Assembly (NCBI GenBank): GCA_013152435.1
Contig: JAADGJ010000122.1
Location: forward strand, 1-55,587
Length of the DNA: 55,587 bases
Direction: 5' to 3'
Origin: Chloroflexota bacterium
GTDB taxonomy: Bacteria > Chloroflexota > Anaerolineae > DUEN01
Made by a program: the position numbers and the translations under genes. The notes under the pieces are model-generated. The model saw only the letters and a program-made list of their open reading frames with translations, did no database searches and was not told where the DNA came from. Below, one piece after another: positions 40,853-49,448 of the stretch. Numbering within the stretch: the first letter of the stretch is position 1; each line of letters begins with the position of its first letter.

Positions 40853-41623
40853 TTACCCGAACCGTCCGGTGATGTAATCCTCCGTCCTCTGATCGCGAGG
40901 CGTCGTGAAGATCTCGGTGCCGCGTCGGTATTCGATCAGCTCGCCCATCAAGAAGAAAGCGGCATAGTCGGCCACGCGGGCGGCCTGTTGGATGCTGTGG
41001 GGCACGATGATGATCGTGTAATCCTGCTTCAACTGGTGGAGCGACTCCTCGACCCGGGCCGTGGAGATGGGGTCCAGGCCGGACGTAGGCTCGTCCAGCA
41101 GCAGCACCTCCGGCTCCAGCGCCAGGCTGCGGGCGATGCACAGACGCTGCTGCTGTCCGCCCGAGAGCGCCCTGGCCGGACTATCCAGTCGGTCCTTCAC
41201 CTCGTCCCACAGGGCGGCCTGCTTCAGACTGCGCTCCACGATCTCCTCAAGCCGGGCGGGGTCACGGACGCCCGCCAGCCGGGGCCCGTACTCGATGTTC
41301 CAGCGGATGGTGCCGGGCAATGGCAGCGGCAGGGCGAAGACCATCCCCACGCGGCGCCGCAGGACGGAGACGTTGACGTCGGGCGCGTAGATGTCCTGGC
41401 CGTCCAGGAGGATGCGCCCGGACATCTCGGTTCCCTCGACCAGGTCATTCAGCCGGTTGATCAGGCGCAACAGCGTCGTCTTGCCGCCCCCGGCCGGGCC
41501 GAAGAAGACCGTGATGGCGTGCGCCGGCACGTCCAGCGTCACGTTACGCAGGGCCGGCTTCCCGTCGTAGGAGTAGCTGACGTTTTCAATTCGGATCTTG
41601 GGTTCGTTTCGTTCCTCTGGCAT
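40853..41623 (-). CDS. PstB-like ATPase with altered Q-loop
   Basis: The start is ATG 41623 (MPEERNEPKIRIENVSYSYDG), after GGAGCGGG; the frame itself is open to 41662. The product has 256 residues. Walker A is GPAGGGKTT, Walker B LLLDEPTSGLD and the signature ALSGGQQQR is normal, but the Q-loop reads VFALPLPLPG where PstB has VFQRPNPFP, so the glutamine that contacts the attacking water and metal is gone. The switch-histidine strand is IIVPHSIQQAA. It forms a natural pair with the downstream PstB. The gene is separated from pstA by about 115 bp containing a TACG-type repeat. Confidence 0.93.
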   Translation of the reverse strand: MPEERNEPKIRIENVSYSYDGKPALRNVTLDVPAHAITVFFGPAGGGKTTLLRLINRLNDLVEGTEMSGRILLDGQDIYAPDVNVSVLRRRVGMVFALPLPLPGTIRWNIEYGPRLAGVRDPARLEEIVERSLKQAALWDEVKDRLDSPARALSGGQQQRLCIARSLALEPEVLLLDEPTSGLDPISTARVEESLHQLKQDYTIIIVPHSIQQAARVADYAAFFLMGELIEYRRGTEIFTTPRDQRTEDYITGRFG

Positions 41624-41650
41624 CCCGCTCCACGCGTTCCTCGATGGCGC

Positions 41651-41731
41651 CTTACACCTCATGTTTTACGCAACGCTCATTACGCAGCACGCAACACGCA
41701 ATACGCAACACGCAATACGCAATACGCATCT
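41651..41731. repeat. ACGCAA(T/C) tandem repeat in the pst operon
   Basis: Units of about 9 bp such as acgcaacacgcaatacgc repeat at 41665-41728, preceded by tgttttacgc as at 35358-35367. The array sits in the 115-bp spacer between pstA and the PstB-like gene and so would be transcribed. Its conceptual peptide (ITQHATRNTQYA-type) is an annotation artefact. Confidence 0.7.
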
Positions 41732-41738
41732 CCCCTCA

Positions 41739-42584
41739 TCACCACGCCCGTCGTCGTCGGAAATAGCTGCGGATCATCGTGGCCACGATGTTCATGGAGA
41801 GGACCAGCGCTAGCAGCACCAACGCCGTGCCGTACTGGATCTCCATGGGCATCCCCGGGACCTGAGTGCTGATCACGTACAGATGGTAGGGCAGGGCCAT
41901 CGTCTGGTCGAAAGGCGAATGGGGGAGCCGCGGCAGGTAGAACGCGGCCACCGTGAACAGGATCGGGGCCGTCTCTCCGGCCGCCCGCAGCAGCCCCAGG
42001 ATCACGCCGGTGATGATGCCGGGCAGCGCCTGGGGGAGGACGATGTAGCGGATGCCCTGCCAGCGGGTGCCCCCCAGGCTGGCGCTGACGGTGCGGAACT
42101 CGTTCGGGACGGTCCGCAGCGCCTCCTCCGTGGTGCTGATGATGATGGGCAACGTCATGATGGCCAGCGTCAGCGAGCCGGCCAGGATGGAGGTCCCGAA
42201 CTGCAGGAAGAGCACGAACAACCCCAACCCGAAGAGCCCGTACACCACCGAGGGGATGCCCGCCAGGTTGATGATGGCCAGGCGAATGGCCCGGGTGAGC
42301 CGGGTATCCCTCGCGTACTCCGCCAGGTAGATGGCCCCTCCCACGCCCACCGGGATCGCCGCCAGGGCGGTCCCCAGCGTGAGCAGCAGCGTGCCCACGA
42401 TGGCCGGGAAGATGCCCCCCTCCCTCATGCCGTTGCGTGGCACGGCGGTCAGGAACTCCCAGCTGATCGCGCCGATCCCGCGCACCACGATGGTGCCCAC
42501 GACCAGCAGGATGGGCACCACGACCAGGAACGTCGCCACGCCCAGGACGATGAACCCGATGCGCTGCACCAGATAGCGGTTCAT
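41739..42584 (-). CDS. pstA: Phosphate ABC transporter permease PstA (second system)
   Basis: The start is ATG 42584 (MNRYLVQRIGFIVLGVATF), overlapping the pstC stop (TGATG); the open frame continues upstream but inside pstC. The protein has 281 residues and about six helices. The permease EAA-type loop includes NEFRTVSASLGGTRWQGIRYIVLPQALPG, and the PstA marker SVVYGLFGLGLFV follows LAGIPS. It pairs with PstC to make the membrane channel for phosphate. The C-terminus is arginine-rich (SYFRRRRAW), consistent with an inside location. Confidence 0.95.
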   Translation of the reverse strand: MNRYLVQRIGFIVLGVATFLVVVPILLVVGTIVVRGIGAISWEFLTAVPRNGMREGGIFPAIVGTLLLTLGTALAAIPVGVGGAIYLAEYARDTRLTRAIRLAIINLAGIPSVVYGLFGLGLFVLFLQFGTSILAGSLTLAIMTLPIIISTTEEALRTVPNEFRTVSASLGGTRWQGIRYIVLPQALPGIITGVILGLLRAAGETAPILFTVAAFYLPRLPHSPFDQTMALPYHLYVISTQVPGMPMEIQYGTALVLLALVLSMNIVATMIRSYFRRRRAW

Positions 42585-43483
42585 CAGCGCAACCCTCCCC
42601 GCTCCCGTTGCTTGAACATGGTGGAAGCGGCCGCCACGTTGATGAGGAAGGTCAGTACGAAGAGGATAATGCCGATGCCGAAGAGGGCATGGTAGTGAAC
42701 GCTGCCCTGTGCCACCTCGCCCATCTCGGCGGCGATGGTGGCCGTCATGGTGCGGGCGGGGCGGAAGAGTGAATCGAGGGTCAGCGGCATACGGGCCGCG
42801 TTGCCGGTGACCATCATCACGGCCATCGTCTCCCCGATGGCCCGCCCCATCCCCAGCATGATCGCCGTGACGATGCCGGACTTCGCGGCGGGCACGACCA
42901 CCCTCCAGATGGTCTGCCACCGCGTGGCCCCCATCGCCAGGCTGGCATCTCGATAGCTCTTGGGCACTGCGTCCAGGGCGTCCTCGGCGACGCTGATGAT
43001 GGTGGGGAGCGCCATGTAGGCCAGGATGATCGCCCCGGTGAAGGCCGTCAGCCCCGTCGGCGCGCCCAGGACCTCGCGCACCAGAGGGGCGATGATCGTC
43101 ATGCCGAAGAAGCCCAGCACCACCGAAGGGATGCCTGCCAGTACCTCGATGGTGGGCTTCAGGACCTCTCGGGCCCAGCCTGGCGCCACCTCCCGCACGA
43201 AGACGGCCGTCGCCACTCCCAACGGCAGCGCGATCACGATGGCGGTCACCGTGACCAGCGCTGAGCCCAGGATCAAGGGAAGCGTGCCGAACAGGCCAAA
43301 AGTGGGGTACCAGCGTGTGCCGAAGAGGTTGTCCGGGGAGACCTCGAAGAAGACGGGCATCCCCTCGCGCAGGAGGAACAGGAAGATCAACAACACGAAG
43401 CCGATCGTGGAGAAGCCTAACACCCGGATGATCGCTTCGATGGCGAACTCACTCCATCGGACGCGCGAGGACTCATGCATCAT
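42584..43483 (-). CDS. pstC: Phosphate ABC transporter permease PstC (second system)
   Basis: A 299-residue membrane protein starting at ATG 43483 (MMHESSRVRWSEFAIEAII). About six helices; EAA-type loop PKSYRDASLAMGATRWQTIWRVVVPAAKSG and the PstC marker RAIGETMAVMMVTGN are present. The external loop GTRWYPTFGLFGTLPLILGS precedes helix 2, as in PstC. It overlaps pstA by one base and follows the second pstS gene by about 110 bp. Confidence 0.95.
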   Translation of the reverse strand: MMHESSRVRWSEFAIEAIIRVLGFSTIGFVLLIFLFLLREGMPVFFEVSPDNLFGTRWYPTFGLFGTLPLILGSALVTVTAIVIALPLGVATAVFVREVAPGWAREVLKPTIEVLAGIPSVVLGFFGMTIIAPLVREVLGAPTGLTAFTGAIILAYMALPTIISVAEDALDAVPKSYRDASLAMGATRWQTIWRVVVPAAKSGIVTAIMLGMGRAIGETMAVMMVTGNAARMPLTLDSLFRPARTMTATIAAEMGEVAQGSVHYHALFGIGIILFVLTFLINVAAASTMFKQRERGGLR

Positions 43484-43595
43484 AGACCCATTCCGTTCGC
43501 GAGATCAGGCTCTCGAAGTATTCCGACAGCCGCAGGCTGAGAGTATTATGCTTCCTCGTGATCGCTTTGATAATGCGATGAATCAGGTCATTCCC

Positions 43596-44660
43596 TCACT
43601 TCAGCGGGACGAACCCGAGTTCGGGGACCAGCTTCTGCCCATCGCTCAGGATCCAGTCCAGGTAGTCCTTCACGTGGCCTGTGGGCTCCCCGGCGGTATA
43701 CATGTACAGGGAACGGGAGATGGGATAGGATCCGTCGTTGACCGTCTCGACGGAGGGGAGCACGTAGGGCCCCTTCGGATCTCGGGCGATGGCTAGCATC
43801 TTCTGGTCGGGCGTCACGTATCCCAGGCCATCATACCCGATGGCGTTGGGGTTCTGGCGCACCTCCGCGCTGATCCCCTCCGATGAGGGCATCAATAACG
43901 TGTCGGGAGAGAAGAGCAGGTCGCTCTTCTTATCGCCCATGCGGATCACATGTTCCAGAAAGTAGACATATGTGCCGGAGTTCGACTCCCGGGAGAGCAG
44001 GACGATGGGACGGTCCTCCCCGCCCACCTCTCGCCAGTTGGTGATCTTGCCCGTGTAGATATCGGAGATCTGCTGGAGGGTGAGGCCGTCCACCGGGTTG
44101 GAGGGGTGGACCACCACGGCGATGGCATCCCGGGCGACGGTGAACTCGATGGGATTGATCCCGTTGGCCTGTGCGGCCGCGATCTCCTCGGGCTTCATCT
44201 TCCTCGAGGCGTTGGCGATGTCCACGGTGCCGTTGATCATGGCCGCGATGCCGGTGCCCGACCCGCCGCCGGTGACGGAGATGCGCACCTCCGGGTGAAG
44301 TTGCATATACGTCTCCGCCCAGGCCAGCGCCAGGTTCACCAGCGTGTCCGACCCCTTGTTCTCGATCGTCTTCGCGGCCTGGGACGGCGCCTCATGTTCG
44401 GATTCGGTGGCCTGGGCCCCGCAGCCGATCGCCGCCAGGGTGATGCCCAGGCACAGCAGGCCGGTGAGGATCCAGCGTGTCCATTGGACATGTATGGCGA
44501 AGTCTGTGGGAGTCGTGGGGAAAAGGCGGATGAGAAACGGGTGGATTCCCCTGGCCATCGTCTCGCTCGCCTGTGAGCGGAGGCGGGAAGGCCGCCGTGG
44601 ACGCCGGAGCGCCCGAGACAGGCGGATGGTCCCTCGCGAGAGGATGTGGAATCGAATCAT
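43596..44660 (-). CDS. pstS: Phosphate-binding lipoprotein PstS (second system)
   Basis: Starts at ATG 44660 with GAGG nearby, giving 354 residues, though the N-terminus of about 55 residues before the hydrophobic signal is unusually long and ATG 44558 is a possible alternative. The signal (WILTGLLCLGITLAAIGC) ends in a lipobox cysteine. Binding motifs follow the PstS pattern: KGSDTLVNLALAWAETY, the phosphate loop GGGSGTGIAAMINGTVDIANAS and RESNSGTYVYFLEHV. It differs from the upstream PstS and shares little beyond the fold, so the two systems may differ in affinity or ligand. The promoter at 44766-44793 precedes it. Confidence 0.92.
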   Translation of the reverse strand: MIRFHILSRGTIRLSRALRRPRRPSRLRSQASETMARGIHPFLIRLFPTTPTDFAIHVQWTRWILTGLLCLGITLAAIGCGAQATESEHEAPSQAAKTIENKGSDTLVNLALAWAETYMQLHPEVRISVTGGGSGTGIAAMINGTVDIANASRKMKPEEIAAAQANGINPIEFTVARDAIAVVVHPSNPVDGLTLQQISDIYTGKITNWREVGGEDRPIVLLSRESNSGTYVYFLEHVIRMGDKKSDLLFSPDTLLMPSSEGISAEVRQNPNAIGYDGLGYVTPDQKMLAIARDPKGPYVLPSVETVNDGSYPISRSLYMYTAGEPTGHVKDYLDWILSDGQKLVPELGFVPLK

Positions 44661-44765
44661 GAACCTCGTCTTCTCAGGTCAAATTGGCCCCGGTTGTGGG
44701 CGCTGTTCGCCATCCGCCCGGGGGCGTGCGGCCCCACCGAGCGGATAACGCAAAGGCCCCGGCGG

Positions 44766-44793
44766 ATTCTATCAAATAAGCGGAGAGCGTCAA
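44766..44793 (-). promoter_or_regulatory. Candidate sigma-70 promoter for the second pst operon
   Basis: On the minus strand, TTGACG (44793-44788) and TAGAAT (44771-44766) are 16 bp apart, about 105 bp before the pstS start. This suggests that the second pst set can be transcribed separately from the HD-domain gene. Confidence 0.6.
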
Positions 44794-44853
44794 GTTGTGC
44801 GCGAGGCGTGTGGCGGGATCGGATCCTCGAGGGTGACGCGAGGGGGCCGTCCC

Positions 44854-45627
44854 TCACAGCTTGTAGATCCCCAGAAGCCGGCGCTCCGTTTCCCCCTCGA
44901 TTTGCGCGGTGATCTCGACGTAGGGGGCCAGCGTGGAGCTTCGGAGCTTGTGCTTGAGGAGCTCATCCACCTGGAAGATCCCCGCCGAGTTGCTCAAGCT
45001 GATGTTCACCCGTATGGGGCGATCCTCCCCCTTCTCGATGTGGACGGCTTCCACCGCCAGCGCGGAGACGGAGTGGATGTTCACCTGGCCGGCCTCAAAG
45101 GGGATCCGGGAGCGCCCCTCCGTCATGTCCAGCGCGTCGGCCACCTTGAGCACCCCGGCTTCGAGGGTCAGGCAGCGTTGATCGGAGCGATGGGCGATCA
45201 CCGCGTGGAGCGTCTCGGCGACCATCGTCGTCAGGGCGGGCTCCTCGTAGAGCTCGCTCAGCAGCTCGCGTGCCTTGGGGTAGGCCAGGATCAGGCTGTA
45301 CTGCTCGTGGTCATCGCGGTGCACGGCGATGCCGATATCGTGCAGGCAGGCCCCCAGGACGACGAGCACTTCCGCGTCCTCGACGGCCAGTCCGTAGTCC
45401 GTGACCACGTTGGGCTGGACGTCCGCCTCCACCAGCAGCCGCAGGAGCCGCAGCGCGGCGTTGGCCACGATCCGGATGTGGACTTCGCCGTGGTCGCTGA
45501 TGCCGGAGCGGTCGACCGAGTTGACGTTGGCGCACTTCCAGAGCTGTAGAAGCTCGGCATCGTCGTTGATCCGCGCCATCAGTTGTTGCAATTTCCCATT
45601 GTGTCGGGCAGGTACCTCAAAACTCAT
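44854..45627 (-). CDS. HD-domain phosphohydrolase-like protein
   Basis: The start is the second of two tandem ATGs, at 45627 (MSFEVPARHNGKLQQL), after GAGGAGG; 257 residues. The HD-superfamily ligands are visible: a first histidine in DHGEVHIRIV, the HD pair in GACLHDIGIAVHRDDHEQYS, and a late Asp in VLKVADALDMTEG. Such proteins hydrolyse phosphate esters of nucleotides or cyclic dinucleotides, or bind them. The C-terminal 70 residues (VNIHSVSALAVEAVHIEKGE ... VEITAQIEGETERRLLGIY) form a separate beta domain. Placement between two Pst operons and beside arsC suggests a link with phosphate or nucleotide stress, but the substrate cannot be read from sequence. Confidence 0.85.
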   Translation of the reverse strand: MSFEVPARHNGKLQQLMARINDDAELLQLWKCANVNSVDRSGISDHGEVHIRIVANAALRLLRLLVEADVQPNVVTDYGLAVEDAEVLVVLGACLHDIGIAVHRDDHEQYSLILAYPKARELLSELYEEPALTTMVAETLHAVIAHRSDQRCLTLEAGVLKVADALDMTEGRSRIPFEAGQVNIHSVSALAVEAVHIEKGEDRPIRVNISLSNSAGIFQVDELLKHKLRSSTLAPYVEITAQIEGETERRLLGIYKL

Positions 45628-45726
45628 CATTCCTCCTCGTGGTGTTCTCTGGGGGTATGGCCGGACTCGTTGTGGAGCCATCGGCGATGCGAGAGCATCT
45701 GGTCCACGGGCTCCCCGGCGCTTGTC

Positions 45727-46164
45727 TCATCCCCCTGGCTCCAGGGGATATCGCCGGAGATGGCCCAGCACTCTCTCCCGGATATCGTCTCGTATCTGCC
45801 GGAAGACCGTGAGCTGTTCCTCGGGCGATCCGGTCGCCTCGGCCGGGTCCGGGAATCGGATATGGATCGTCTGGCCCTGCCCCGGCCATGCCGGGCAGTT
45901 TCGCGCGGCGTCGTCACATACGGTGACGATCAGATCGAAGGGGACGTCGCGGAACGCCTCCACAGGTTTTGAGCGCTGGTGGGTGATGTCGATCCCCAAT
46001 TCGGCCATCGTCTGCACGGCCAGGGGGTGGACGTACCCGGCCGGCCGCGTCCCGGCGGAATGCGCCTCCCATTGGTCGCCCAGGAAATGCCTGACCAATC
46101 CCTCGGCCATCTGGCTGCGAGCCGAGTTGCCGGTGCACAGGAACAGGACGCGCCGCTTTCTCAT
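45727..46164 (-). CDS. arsC: Arsenate reductase, thioredoxin-coupled (LMW phosphatase fold)
   Basis: A 145-residue protein starting at ATG 46164, overlapping the pstB stop (ATGA). The P-loop [13 protein letters not shown] begins at Cys10, and the redox pair is Cys83 and Cys90 ([15 protein letters not shown]), matching the Cys10/Cys82/Cys89 set of Staphylococcus-type ArsC. The general-acid loop FPDPAEATG follows. It reduces arsenate to arsenite using thioredoxin. Arsenate enters through Pst, so its coupling to pstB makes functional sense. No arsB, acr3 or arsR gene is in the window, so the arsenite exporter must be elsewhere. Confidence 0.95.
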   Translation of the reverse strand: MRKRRVLFLCTGNSARSQMAEGLVRHFLGDQWEAHSAGTRPAGYVHPLAVQTMAELGIDITHQRSKPVEAFRDVPFDLIVTVCDDAARNCPAWPGQGQTIHIRFPDPAEATGSPEEQLTVFRQIRDDIRERVLGHLRRYPLEPGG

Positions 46165-47009
46165 CCGAACCTCCCGGTGATGTAGTCCTCCGTCCGCCTG
46201 TCCCTGGGATTGGTGAAGATCTTCTGCGTGGGCCCGTATTCGACCAGATATCCCGCGCGGTGTTCATCCGTCATGAAGAAGGCCGTGTAATCGGAGACGC
46301 GAGCGGCCTGTTGCATGTTATGGGTGACGACGACGATCGTGTAGTCGCGGGCCAGCTCTCGCATCAACTCCTCGATGCGTAGCGTGGCAATAGGATCCAG
46401 GGCGGAGGCGGGCTCGTCCATCAGCAGGACCTCCGGCTCGACGGCCAGGGCGCGGGCGATGCACAGGCGCTGTTGCTGTCCGCCGGACAGCGCGGTCCCC
46501 GGCTCGTGCAGCTTGTCCTTCACCTCATCCCAGAGGGCTGCCCGGCGCAGGGCGTTCTCTACGCGCTTCTCCAGATCGGGCACACGTCCCCAATGGCTCA
46601 GGCGCAATCCGGCTGCGACGTTGTCGAAGATGGACAGGGTGGGGAAGGGATTGGGCCTCTGGAAGACCATCCCCACGCGTCGGCGAATGCGCACCGGGTC
46701 CGTCCCGGGGGCGTAGATATCCTCGCCGCCCAGCAGCACGGTCCCCTTCATCCAGGCTCCCCGTACCTCCTCATGCATGCGGTTCAGGCATCGCAGGAAC
46801 GTGGACTTTCCCGACCCCGACGGGCCAATGATGGCCGTCACCCTGTGGGCGGGAATGGTCAGGGTGATGTCCCGGATCGCCACGAAGCGGCCGAACCCCG
46901 CCGTCAGGCTCCTGACGACCAGCCCGGCTTTCGATTCGGGGATGGCCCGTGTCTCCTCACCTGGCTCCAGGGTCATCAAACCTTGCACTTGCAGGTCGCT
47001 GATGGTCAT
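46161..47009 (-). CDS. pstB: Phosphate ABC transporter ATPase PstB (first system)
   Basis: The start is ATG 47009 ([19 protein letters not shown]), after GAGGAGAG, although the frame is open to 47117; 282 residues, longer than usual by an N-terminal tail of about 30 residues. All ATPase motifs are canonical: Walker [11 protein letters not shown]-loop VFQRPNPFP, signature ALSGGQQQR, Walker [13 protein letters not shown] and switch VTHNMQQAA. It can work as a homodimer, unlike the paired PstB genes downstream. It overlaps arsC and lies about 350 bp from pstA, across a spacer with GGTGCCC palindromes. Confidence 0.95.
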   Translation of the reverse strand: MTISDLQVQGLMTLEPGEETRAIPESKAGLVVRSLTAGFGRFVAIRDITLTIPAHRVTAIIGPSGSGKSTFLRCLNRMHEEVRGAWMKGTVLLGGEDIYAPGTDPVRIRRRVGMVFQRPNPFPTLSIFDNVAAGLRLSHWGRVPDLEKRVENALRRAALWDEVKDKLHEPGTALSGGQQQRLCIARALAVEPEVLLMDEPASALDPIATLRIEELMRELARDYTIVVVTHNMQQAARVSDYTAFFMTDEHRAGYLVEYGPTQKIFTNPRDRRTEDYITGRFG

Positions 47010-47036
47010 GGTTCCCGTTCTCTCCTCATTGTCATG

Positions 47037-47340
47037 TGCATAGCAGGGGTGCCTCTTGCGGGCACCCGTTGGCATCAAGTTCAGCTTGTAGGGGCGAGGC
47101 ATCCTTAGGGGCGCCATCGGTATGAGCGCCGGCGCATCTGGTGTGAAGGGCGTGCATTGCAGTGCCAGCGCTGCAGGATGCCTCGCCCTTACACTCTTTG
47201 AAGCGTGTTGGCCTCTGAATGGTGATGGGCGGTAGGCGAGAGCCCTTGCCTACGTCGTTAAGTTGATGCACAAGAGGTGCCCCTTGTGGGCACCCAGGGG
47301 GCAGCCATAAGGACTGCCCTTACCGCCCATGGACCGCGTG
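47037..47340. repeat. GGTGCCC-type palindromes in the pstA-pstB spacer
   Basis: Two hairpins are clear: GGGTGCC (47047-47053) with GGCACCC (47061-47067), and GGTGCCC (47276-47282) with GGGCACC (47288-47294). Both enclose cttg-type loops. Between them lie gtaggggcgaggcatcc (47090-47103 area) and its inverted relative ggatgcctcgcccttac (47177-47193), making a larger inverted repeat. A related palindrome is at 21592-21620. There is no gene in this 347-bp spacer. Confidence 0.6.
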
Positions 47341-47356
47341 TTGGGCCGCCCGGGGA

Positions 47357-48205
47357 TCAGGGCTGGGGCTGGTAGCGTGATCGTCCACCATACCGGACGG
47401 CCAGGCTGGCCAGCAGGACGATCGCCGTGAGCACCAGGGCGGTCCCCCACGCCTTCGTGTGCCAGTCGTCGTAGGGCGAGATGGCATAGGTGAACAGGAT
47501 GTGCGGCAGGGTGGCGATGGGTTGGGAGACGTCCGTGCTCCAGTAAGGGTTGCCAAAGGCTGTGAAGAGCAGGGGAGCTGTCTCCCCCACCACCCGTGCC
47601 AGTGCCAGCACGACCCCGGTCAGGATGCCCCGGCCGGCCGTGGGGACGATGATCCGGATCGTCACCCGCCAGCGGGGGATGCCCAGCGCCAGCCCGGCCT
47701 CGCGCAGGGAGTCGGGCACCATGCGCAGCATCTCCTCCGTGGCCCGGCTGATGATGGGCAGCATCATCACGCCCAGGGCGAACCCGCCGGAGAGCGCGGA
47801 GAAATGCCCTTGCCTGGCGACGATCAGCGTGTAGGCGAAGATGCCCATCACGATCGATGGGACGCCGGAGAGCACGTCCGCCAGGTAGCGGACGGCGTCG
47901 CCGAACCGGTTATCGCCGGACTCGCTCAGGTATATGCCGGCGCTGATACCGATGGGTAGGGCCAGCAGGCTTGCCAGGCCCACGACGATGAGCGATCCGA
48001 CGATGGCGTTGGCGATGCCGCCCCCGGGGACGCCCACCGGCGTTGGCATGTGGAGGAGGAAGTCCCGGCTCAGGGCCGGGATCCCCTGCCTCGCGACGTA
48101 GATCAGGATGATCAGCAGGATCGATGTGGATATCCCCGCGCTGAGCGCCGTCAGCGCGGCCATGAGATCGTTCGTCAGCTTGCGCCAGATGTACGCTTTC
48201 CTCAT
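47357..48205 (-). CDS. pstA: Phosphate ABC transporter permease PstA (first system)
   Basis: The start is ATG 48205 (MRKAYIWRKLTNDLMAAL), with AGAGGA upstream and a four-base overlap with the pstC stop (ATGA). The frame is open far upstream, to 49078, but only as a shadow of pstC. The protein has 282 residues and about six helices; loop DSLREAGLALGIPRWRVTIRIIVPTAGRG matches PstA. GVPSIVMGIFAYTL is the equivalent of the PstA IPS marker. It forms the channel with PstC of the first Pst system. Confidence 0.95.
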   Translation of the reverse strand: MRKAYIWRKLTNDLMAALTALSAGISTSILLIILIYVARQGIPALSRDFLLHMPTPVGVPGGGIANAIVGSLIVVGLASLLALPIGISAGIYLSESGDNRFGDAVRYLADVLSGVPSIVMGIFAYTLIVARQGHFSALSGGFALGVMMLPIISRATEEMLRMVPDSLREAGLALGIPRWRVTIRIIVPTAGRGILTGVVLALARVVGETAPLLFTAFGNPYWSTDVSQPIATLPHILFTYAISPYDDWHTKAWGTALVLTAIVLLASLAVRYGGRSRYQPQP

Positions 48206-49167
48206 CGACGTCCTCTTATTATACCCCGATTCGCTCGCAGCACGAGCAGGCGAGCCAGGGCGTTCATGGCCAGGGTGATGGCGAACAGGATCAGCCCCAG
48301 CTCGATCAGCGCGGCCAGGTATACATCCGATGTGGCCTCGGTGAACTCGTTGGCGATCTGGCTGGCCAGGGTGTAGGCCGGATCGAAGAGACAGATGGAT
48401 ATCTCTGGGCGGTTGCCGATCAGCATGGTGACGGCCATCGTCTCCCCCAGGGCCCGGCCGAGCGCCAGCATGAGGCCGCCGATGATCCCGGTGCGGGCGT
48501 ACGGCACGAGGGCGCGCCAGATCGTCTCCCATCGGGTGGCGCCGAGCGCCAGCATGGCCTCGCGTTGGTCGTTGGGCACGGCCCGCAGCACATCTCGGGC
48601 TATGGCCGTCGTGTAGGGCAGGATCATGATGGCCAGGATGGCGACGCCGGCCAGCATTCCAATGCCCAGCGGCGTGCAGGAGAAGAACGGGAGATCCACA
48701 TGCCTCCTGATCGCCTTCTCCAGATCCCGTAGCACGGGGACCATGACGTAGAGCCCCCACAGCCCGTAGATCACGCTGGGGATGGAGGCCAGGAGCTCGA
48801 TCAGGAAGGAGAGGGGCGCGTCCAGCCAGTCGGGGGCCAGCTCGGCCAGGAAGATGGCGGAGAGGAGCCCAATGGGGCCGGCGATGGCCAGGGCGAGGAG
48901 GGAGGAGACGATGGTGCCGTATATAGCCGGCAACGCGCCGAACGTTTCCGTCACGGGGTCCCAGGTGCTCTGGACGATGAACCGCCATCCGTACCGTTGC
49001 AGCGCGGGGAGGGAGCCGGTCACCAGCTCCAGGAAGAGGAGCAATACCAGGCCGAGCAGCGCGCCTGCCATGAGCCATGTCCAGCCCTGGAAGATCCTAT
49101 CCCCAATGCTGATACGGGGTGGACGTCTCAGGAGTCGCCGTGTGATCCGGGTACTCAAGGCTGCCAT
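48202..49167 (-). CDS. pstC: Phosphate ABC transporter permease PstC (first system)
   Basis: The start is ATG 49167 (MAALSTRITRRLLRRPPRI) after GAGGGG; upstream in-frame codons to 49302 look non-coding. The protein has 321 residues with about six helices. PstC markers: IPSVIYGLWGLYVMVPVL, the loop NDQREAMLALGATRWETIWRALVPYARTG and RALGETMAVTMLIGN. It overlaps pstA by four bases. A 281-bp spacer separates it from pstS, with no gene or clear terminator seen. Confidence 0.95.
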   Translation of the reverse strand: MAALSTRITRRLLRRPPRISIGDRIFQGWTWLMAGALLGLVLLLFLELVTGSLPALQRYGWRFIVQSTWDPVTETFGALPAIYGTIVSSLLALAIAGPIGLLSAIFLAELAPDWLDAPLSFLIELLASIPSVIYGLWGLYVMVPVLRDLEKAIRRHVDLPFFSCTPLGIGMLAGVAILAIMILPYTTAIARDVLRAVPNDQREAMLALGATRWETIWRALVPYARTGIIGGLMLALGRALGETMAVTMLIGNRPEISICLFDPAYTLASQIANEFTEATSDVYLAALIELGLILFAITLAMNALARLLVLRANRGIIRGRR

Positions 49168-49448
49168 TCCGTTTCCCCTCGTGAGATTGCCTGCCAGAGG
49201 CGGGGACGGTTCGTGGGTTTCCCCATGGATCCTCCTATTCGATGACGTGAAAGCGTGGTCCGGCGCCCTTGAGATGGCTGGGGGCTTCGAAGCTGTCCAC
49301 ATTTCCCGCTTTCGCCTGCCTCATGGGGCCGGGAGCCGCCAGCCAGCGAGCGCGCGAAGAGCGCAGAGGGTTGCGTTGCACGCCCTCCCTCTGTGCTCGA
49401 TTCGCCGAGTATGGCTTCGCCATGTGACTCACGGTGCCTGGCCGCGCC

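Noticed and set aside
41660-41731. Short ORF encoding an RNTQYA-rich peptide
   Set aside because: A tandem-repeat artefact seen in many databases; no start signal or coding context.
47357-49078. 573-residue version of PstA
   Set aside because: The N-terminal 290 residues are pstC in another frame; the true start is ATG 48205.
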